NCBI GenBank assembly: GCA_030844895.1
Contig: CM061226.1
Coordinates: forward strand, 102,448,687 to 102,512,686
Direction: 5' to 3'
From: Ambrosia x helenae
Taxonomy: Eukaryota > Streptophyta > Magnoliopsida > Asterales > Asteraceae
DNA: 64,000 bases
A program made the translations under genes and the position numbers. This document shows, one piece after another, positions 57,003 through 64,000 of this stretch (position 1 is the first letter of the stretch; the number at the start of each line of letters is the position of its first letter). Below the pieces are notes generated by a model that saw nothing but the letters and a program-made list of their open reading frames with translations, was not told where the DNA came from and searched no databases.

Positions 57003-59930
57003 AAGTGCTTAAGAAAAGGGCTTGTCGCATTCTTGGCACACGTGGTGGACAAGAAAGCCGACGAGCGAAAGTTGGAAGACATTCCAGTAGCTAGAGATTT
57101 TCCGGATGTATTCCCAGAAGATTTGCCGGGGTTGCCACCACCTCGACAAGTCGAGTTCCGCATCGACCTCGTTCCTGGAGCTGCTCCTGTGGCACGATCG
57201 CCATATCGCTTAGCTCCATCGGAGATGCAGGAACTATCCAGCCAGCTACAAGAATTGTTGGACAAGGGTTTTATAAGACCGAGTTTCTCACCTTGGGGAG
57301 CTCCCGTCTTATTCGTAAAGAAGAAGGATGGCACATTTCGCATGTGCATTGACTATCGAGAACTGAACAAACTAACCATCAAGAATCGCTATCCTCTCCC
57401 CAGGATCGACGATTTATTTGATCAACTCCAAGGATCTAGCTATTACTCCAAAATCGATCTGAGGTCTGGCTATCACCAGTTGCGTATACAAGAAGAGGAT
57501 GTACCAAAGACGGCCTTTAGAACCCGGTATGGGCACTATGAATTTTTGGTAATGCCGTTCGGCTTAACCAACGCCCCAGCGGTTTTCATGGACCTAATGA
57601 ACCGCGTGTGTAAACCATACCTGGATAAATTCGTCATTGTTTTCATTGACGATATTTTGATCTATTCACGCACCAAAGAAGACCACGAGAATCACCTTCG
57701 GTTGATCCTTGAAGTACTACGCAAGGAAAAGCTCTACGCTAAATTCTCGAAGTGCGACTTTTGGATTCGAGAAGTTCACTTCCTAGGTCACGTGGTGAAC
57801 GAGAAGGGCATACATGTCGATCCCGCCAAGATCGAGGCAATTAAAAATTGGGAAGCCCCTCGAACTCCTACCGAAGTACGACAATTTCTTGGCCTTGCGG
57901 GTTATTACAGAAGGTTCATCGAGAACTTTTCCAAGATAGCACAAGCTTTAACCATGTTAACTCAAAAGGATAAGAAATTCGAGTGGACGAAAAAGCAAGA
58001 GGCAGCATTCCAATTACTAAAAGACAAGTTATGTGGCGCTCCGATACTATCACTCCCCGATGGTACGGAGGATTTTGTGGTTTACTGTGATGCCTCACAT
58101 CAAGGCTTGGGTTGTGTATTGATGCAACGAGAAAAAGTGATAGCATATGCTTCCAGGCAACTGAAGATCCATGAGAAGAACTACACTACACACGATTTGG
58201 AATCGGGTGCAGTGGTATTCGCTCTCAAGATATGGAGGCACTATTTGTACGGAACCAAGTGCACAATTTTCACTAATCATAAGAGCTTGCAACACATCTT
58301 TGATCAGAAGGACTTGAACATGCGACAACGGCGATGGGTCGAATTATTAAACGATTACGATTGTGAGATAAAGTACCATCCCGGTAAGGCGAACGTTGTG
58401 GCCGACGCCTTGAGTCGCAAGGAACGGGTTAAACCGTTGCGTGTCCGAGCTTTGGGTCTGACTATCCACACGAATCTGACTGATCGAATCCGTGAAGCTC
58501 AAGTTAACGCTCTTAAACCCGAGAATGTCAAAGGTGAAAGATTCCGAAAGATGATTGATTCACTGGAACCAAAGGCGGACCAGACCCTGTATTTCATGAA
58601 TAGAATTTGGGTTCCAGTGTACGGGGGATTGCGTGAGCTAGTATTGGCCGAAGCTCACAGTTCTAGATATTCGGTTCACCCTGGTGCAGACAAGATGTTC
58701 CACGATTTGAAGGAACTTTATTGGTGGCCGAATTTCAAAAGAGATATAGCGGCATATGTTGCGCGATGTTTGACTTGCGCAAAGGTCAAGGCTGAGCATC
58801 AGAGACCTTCCGGTTTGCTCCAGCAACCGGAAATACCGGAATGGAAATGGGAACGAATTACCATGGTTTTCATTACCAAGTTACCCAAGACAACAAGCGG
58901 CCATGACATGATCTGGGTAATCGTTGATCGATTGACAAAATCTGCACACTTCCTCCCGATTCGCGAAACGGACAAGTTGGAGAAACTGACCCGTTTGTAC
59001 ATTAAGGAAGTTGTGTCTAAGCATGGTGTACCTATTTCTATCATCTCCGATCGAGATAGTCGTTTCACCTCAAGATTTTGGGAAAGTTTAAATGAAGCCC
59101 TCGGTACTCGCCTTGACATGAGTACCGCGTATCACCCCCAAACGGATGGTCAAAGTGAACGAACCATCCAGACCTTGGAAGATATGTTGCGGGCATGCGC
59201 GATTGATTTCGGTGGTAATTGGGATACGCACTTGCCATTGATAGAATTTTCTTACAACAACAGTTATCACACGAGCATTCAAGCTGCACCGTTTGAAGCT
59301 CTGTATGGACGCAAGTGTCGATCTCCGTTATGTTGGGCTGAAGTTGGAGAAAAACAGCTCACTGGGCCCGAAATTGTTCAAGAAACAACGGACAAGGTCT
59401 TTTTGATAAGGGAACGCCTCAAAGCGGCCCGCGACCGACAGAAAAGCTACGCTGATATGAGGCGAAAGCCTTTAGAATTTCAAGTCGGAGACAGGGTCCT
59501 ACTAAAAGTGTCGCCTTGGAAAGGTGTCGCGCGCTTTGGAAAGCGCGGAAAGCTGAACCCACGATATGTTGGACCATTTGAAATCTTGTCCAGGGTAGGC
59601 CCGGTGGCATACAAGCTCAAGTTGCCCCAAGAGCTTAGTGGAATACACGACACGTTTCACGTGTCAAATTTGAAAAAGTGCCTATCCGACGAAACTCTCA
59701 TCATCCCAGCTGACGAAATCCAAATTGACGACAAGTTACATTTTGTTGAAGAACCAATCGAGGTAACCGATTGGAAGGTCCAAAAACTAAGGCGCAGCAA
59801 GATCAGATTGGTCAAAGTGCGCTGGAATGCCAAGCGTGGACCGGAGTTCACGTGGGAAAGGCTGGACCGGATGAAGCAAAAATATCCCGCCCTATTCGAG
59901 AAGACACCTGTACCGGAGAACTCGAAGTGA
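57003..59930 (+). pseudogene. Pol (RT-RNase H-integrase) with two catalytic substitutions
   Basis: It continues gag-pro in the same frame after the TGA; 975 codons to TAA-type termination at 59928-59930. RT is complete with Phe-Ile-Asp-Asp. RNase H keeps the first Asp (Tyr-Cys-Asp-Ala-Ser), the Glu and the last Asp (Val-Ala-Asp-Ala), but the Thr-Asp-His motif reads Thr-Asn-His (codon 58275-58277). Integrase keeps Ser-Asp-Arg and Ser-Glu-Arg, but the first triad Asp, in Thr-Met-Asp-Phe, is Val (codon 58866-58868). The tail is chromodomain-like (Val-Lys-Val-Arg-Trp, Phe-Thr-Trp-Glu). Comparison is with the intact relative in this window. RT may work; RNase H and integrase should not. Confidence 0.88.
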
Positions 59931-59950
59931 ATTCCGGGACGGAATTCTCT

Positions 59951-59964
59951 TAACGGGGGGAGAA
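59951..59964 (+). other. Polypurine tract
   Basis: TAACGGGGGGAGAA directly before the 3' LTR; site of plus-strand DNA priming. Confidence 0.8.
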
Positions 59965-62586
59965 TGTAACAACCGGCAAAAATAAGGTAATTCCGTAATA
60001 ATTAATTAATATATGATTAACGTAATTAAATGCAATTATGTGTGATTTAATTATCAAGGCCTTAGGAGATAGCAATTTCCAAATAATGCATAGGAATGCA
60101 TACGTTTAATGGTAAAACATGATAGGATCATGTGCGAATAAACTATCCGGTATGGACGTTGGCGATTACCCGGTAATAATTAAATAAACGAAAAGGATCC
60201 CGGACGCCCAGGATATAAAATAAAGGGTATTTTCACAAAATATAATGAGTTTTGGAACTCCAAAACCATAAGTGGAAACCTCTCATACAAATCTCCCGGT
60301 AACGAATAAAGTGCGCGTACCGCACCCGATACGCGCATAACTCATAATTTCACCCGGCAAAAGCCTAAATAACCAATCAACGCTTAAATTAGAATATATT
60401 TAAGGGCTATTAAAGGTATTTTTAATGTCCGAATAACGCGCGATTAAAACCCGAAAAATACCCGAACGACACCCGAACGACGAGGGATCAAACTTAACAT
60501 AATAATGGTAAATAATTGGTGTGGTGGACCCCACCTAAACCCTTAAAAGGGGCCGGCCTAAAGGCCATCATGCATAATCTTTTCCTTGATTTGTCTAAGT
60601 ATCCTACTCATGTCCAAAAGGTAAGCATGCTTGGATCTAGTTGTGTAAGGCTAGCTAGTACTTAAGCATGCCTAAATCTTACAATGTGTAAGAAAAAAAT
60701 CGGCCAAGTGCCTTAATAATCCAACACAAAATCATTTCACAAGATCACATTAGTACACACTTGATATTATAAATCAAAGATGGATTATATGGATGATTGC
60801 AAACATTTTAGCAAGATTCACAAGCAACACCTCTCCCTCTCTCTAATCCTACGGCACACACACACACTTAACATAATCTTCCAAGATCATTTTTGTACAA
60901 CACAATCTCTTATATCTTTGGGAAGATTATGTGCAATCCATGGAAGATTACATGTGATAGCATTATATAAACATGTGTTAGATACTTACACATTCAAGCT
61001 TTCTTCCTTCCTTTTCCTTCTCTTGTGGCCGTGAGTTTTACCCCACCCATACACACATTCCTTTCAAGTTTTTACATCTTCAAATCACTTAAAACAATCC
61101 ATCAAAACCCCCCATTGTGTGTTTCAAGCTTGGAGCTTAACCAATAAGGAAGAACACACTAAACCCCTCTCAAAATCCAAGGTTTTGTCTTCCCTAGCCT
61201 TGTGCTAGTAGTAAGCTTCTTAACCTTGTTTTGATTATTAATATTCATGTATGTGTTCTTAGAAGCAAGTTGTACATGAAGGGTTTAAAATGTGGTTTTG
61301 AAACATAATCTTTAATAGGTTTTACATGAGTAAAATAAATGATTAAAGATATGTAAATGGATCATGGATTTGATGATGATAAAGTAGTGTTCTTGAAAAT
61401 GTATATAATCTACACATACACTATGTAAAATGATGATCTCCATAAGACTTGAGGAATAAACTTGAAAGTGTTAAAATGTAACTTTAATCATCTTAAAATG
61501 ATCATCCATGGTATAATATATGATGGAACATATTGGAATGTCATAAATAAAGAAGTTGCAAAATTGAAGTTTACTTACTTAGAAGAATGGGATTTTGATA
61601 TAATGAACAAATACATAAAACACACATACAAGTAGCCTTATATATGAAATATAAGACTATTAAGAGTGTTTTGATGCAAAAATAACTTAACAATAAAAAG
61701 ATGAATCTTCAAAGTCCACTAACTTGAATGAAAAATACTAACTTTGGAAGTTAGAGTGGAAAAATGCAACATTTGAAAGTTAAGGAACTAATGTTGTAAC
61801 TTTGAAAGTTAAAGGACTAAAATGAACATTTTAGAAACTATTAGTCCAAAAATGCAATAATGGAAAGTTTGGTGTCAAAAGTATAAGTAATAATTTTCCA
61901 AGGTTGATTTGGTAAATACTAGTAAACATACTTGGGTATTTTGTATAAAAAGTATATTTTTATAAAAGGAAAGTTATAAAAATATGGGTTTGTATTAACA
62001 TAAGGATTTTTATAAAATAGAGATTTTATAAAAATGTTAAACCAAAAAAAAAAAAAGTAAAACTTGAGAGACTTATACAAAAATGAATACTTTTGTATAA
62101 ATGGAAATATAAAAGTATTGGAAGCATTTTTGTACCTAAGTAACAAGTTGAGTTAAAATACAAACCTTCCAAGTAACATGTGTTAGGAATGTGGATAATA
62201 TTTCCATAAAACACATGTTGGGAAAAACTTGGAAAAATTGACTAATCAAGCTAAGATATCGAACTAAGACGCGTTAACGAACCATACACGGACAAAACAT
62301 GAGAAAATGCCATTGCGGCAAAATGAGAAAATATATATTTTTAGGAAGTAAAATATATATATACATCATGGGTGAAAACTAATAAACACTTTCGTAAGTG
62401 TTGAAGGAATTATTCGTGGGAGAAAAACATAACGTAAACAAGTAAGACGTTAAACAAACGTATAGACTTAACAAGGAAAATTACACGTTTATATATATAT
62501 ATACGCTCGTCTCGGCAAAATTCTAGTATATCTACTTAATGGGAAAGTAGATATGTGGGAAGGAAAGCCGAGACGAGTGGACAAAG

Positions 62587-62618
<32 letters not shown>

Positions 62619-63873
62619 ATGCCGTGCCGACAAGATCCTAGTATATTTATTTGAATGGGAAAATAAATATACGGCATGGTGAGTTGAATCGGGTGTTGAG
62701 AATATACAATCGAACGACAAGATCTTAGCATATTTGTTTAAATGGGAAAACAAATGTGCGGCAAAGTGAGTCGGTCGAGTGTTGAAATATATATTATGTC
62801 GAGCGATGCGATCTTAAGTATAATTATTTAAATGGGAAAATAATTATACGTTAAGTGAAGTCAAGTCGATGATAATAATGTACAAGTTAAGGAAATATTA
62901 ACAAGAGTAATATATAACTTGTAATACAAAGGGTAATCTAACGCCAACGAAACCTAGGATACGCGCTTAATTAAACGGGATCTGGAATAACTTATGGTCG
63001 GGAGTTGGGTGTACAACTTGCCAAAGCACATGCACTATAGGGATAGTGACTTATACGTCTAGGACGTTTGTAGGTGCGAGACCCCTTTTGCTATCTACCT
63101 AGTTGAGCCGGACGTCGATTCAGGTGAGTTTCACGGCCCCATTTTAAACTATTTTTACGTTTTCGGGGGAAAGATATGTTAGGGAAAATGTTTGACGGAT
63201 TTATTACTTGAGGTGTGACCGCCACTCGGGGTTGAGTCCTCGCCTCTATAATCATTTATTCAGGGAAATGAAAACCGGTGGAATATTTGAATAGTACTAT
63301 TGGTGCCTGACAAGGCCCACCCCTAATCGATAGCGTCGATTATGCATTAGTGTATGCCTGGGGTGCATATATTCTGAACTTAAGTCGTAGGATACCGAGT
63401 AACGACTTGGAGCGGGGCATTATTATTACACGTCTTGGTTTGATTATAGTCTCAAGTAGATTTATAGGAATTTGCAACTCCTATATATTGTCATAACATG
63501 GTATTTCCCAAGTATTCAAGTTTTGGAAACTAAAAACCTGTGAACTCACCAATATATTTATATTGACGAAATTTTAAACATATCTTTCAGGTAATTAAGC
63601 GAAGACAATCATGGCTGACTGGGTCACGGAATCCTCCTATGCGGCGTTGGATATTTTGCGGGGTTTCACCTTTATTTCTCAAGGCTATGGGATATATTTG
63701 AGAAACCTCTCCATTTGTGTTATAAACAATTTACTTTTGTGTAATGTTTTGAACAAGATTTGACGCCTAAATAAATGACCCATTTTCTTAAATTACTTGT
63801 GATTTGCGTTAACCTTGACTTTATACGCTTGAACCGTCGCGCCACGTGTTTCCGCCATTGGCGTGGTGTGACA
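59965..63873 (+). repeat. 3' LTR (3.9 kb) of defective gypsy element
   Basis: It matches the 5' LTR end to end. Notable differences are an extra CGACACCCGAA-like duplication near 60467, a shortened AT/GT run at 62587-62618 and scattered single bases. The hairpin array is kept at 62506-62849 with all arms unchanged. Confidence 0.93.
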
Positions 63874-64000
63874 GTAACAATGATAATACCTTGGAATATC
63901 TTTTTTCGTTTCTTATTCCCACTGAAGATCGTGAACAACTCCAAACAGTCCCTTACCTCGAAAACGAACAAAGGAGGGCTGTTGCACCAGCTAGCTAGCT
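63874..64000 (-). pseudogene. LINE ORF2 fragment, right piece (runs off right edge)
   Basis: On the minus strand it reads Phe-Glu-Val-Arg-Asp-Cys-Leu-Glu-Leu-Phe, then Lys-Lys-Arg-Lys-Lys-Ile-Phe-Gln-Gly-Ile, and after removal of the gypsy element joins in frame to the zf-RVT segment at 49386. The insertion alone therefore split an otherwise open frame at this point. The rest of ORF2 lies beyond the window. Confidence 0.65.

Larger units (their letters stand above)
49387..63873 (+). mobile_element. 14.5-kb Ty3/gypsy retrotransposon with 3.9-kb LTRs, defective
   Basis: LTRs 49387-53307 and 59965-63873 (3921 and 3909 bp), TGTAACAACC to GTGTGACA; duplication GTAAC at 49382-49386 and 63874-63878. 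The PBS is at 53313 and the PPT (TAACGGGGGGAGAA) ends at 59964. Between them lie an extra ORF, a spliced gag-pro and pol. Roughly 17 single-base or small differences plus a microsatellite length change separate the LTRs by eye. The copy carries a frameshift in the extra ORF, an in-frame TGA and two catalytic substitutions, so it is probably not autonomous. It lies inside a LINE. Confidence 0.93.

Overview
The window is nuclear DNA of a flowering plant. Evidence for this is AT-rich intergenic sequence, GT-AG introns, an ATL RING-H2 gene, a group Ia bHLH gene, Ty3/gypsy elements primed by initiator tRNA-Met, Mutator-like and Harbinger-like elements, a tRNA-derived SINE and a LINE. The mixture of DUF1985, Ulp1-like and SANT/trihelix transposon-associated genes is familiar to me from Asteraceae assemblies, so that family is my best guess. 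This is inference from memory, not a search. Most of the 64 kb is nested transposable elements; only about 24-28 kb looks like a host-gene island.

Left part (1-23.6 kb). A DUF1985 gene (minus strand, running off the left edge) and an Ulp1-like gene (plus strand) are divergent across an array of GAGACGG-type motifs. The Ulp1-like gene is split by a Mutator-like foldback element (2536-3750, 9-bp target duplication TTTTGTTTT) and by an LTR retrotransposon with 3.0-kb LTRs and no genes (3935-11709, target duplication CATAA). Two SANT/trihelix genes follow. The second is split by a minus-strand gypsy derivative that keeps only gag zinc-knuckle remnants (12971-20908, target duplication ACAAG). A GAGACGG-rich Mutator-like end (about 22148-22471) and a Harbinger-like element with a decayed SANT-type gene (22508-23602) close this part.

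Host island (23.6-28.1 kb). An ATL51/52-like E3 ligase gene (plus) and a three-exon bHLH gene (minus) converge, with a complete SINE between them.

Middle (28.1-43.6 kb). A foldback element with captured gene-like sequence (28153-29342), a Tourist-like MITE, and a MITE holding evenly spaced palindromes are followed by a Mutator-like element with GAGACGG ends and a SANT-type gene (31860-43599). A full gypsy element with an intact spliced gag-pol (31986-42615, target duplication TTTCC) has inserted into it.

Right part (43.6-64 kb). A hAT-like MITE, a solo gypsy LTR with two tRNA-like Pol III units (45398-47954, target duplication TAATC), and a LINE ORF2 end interrupted by a 14.5-kb gypsy element (49387-63873, target duplication GTAAC). 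That element has 3.9-kb LTRs with four covarying hairpins, an extra ORF before gag, a gag intron, an in-frame TGA and two lost catalytic Asp codons.

The best candidates for something undescribed are the covarying hairpin array in the 3.9-kb LTR, the phase-1 gag intron shared by two gypsy elements, the extra pre-gag ORF, and the GAGACGG-ended Mutator-like elements linked repeatedly to SANT/trihelix genes.
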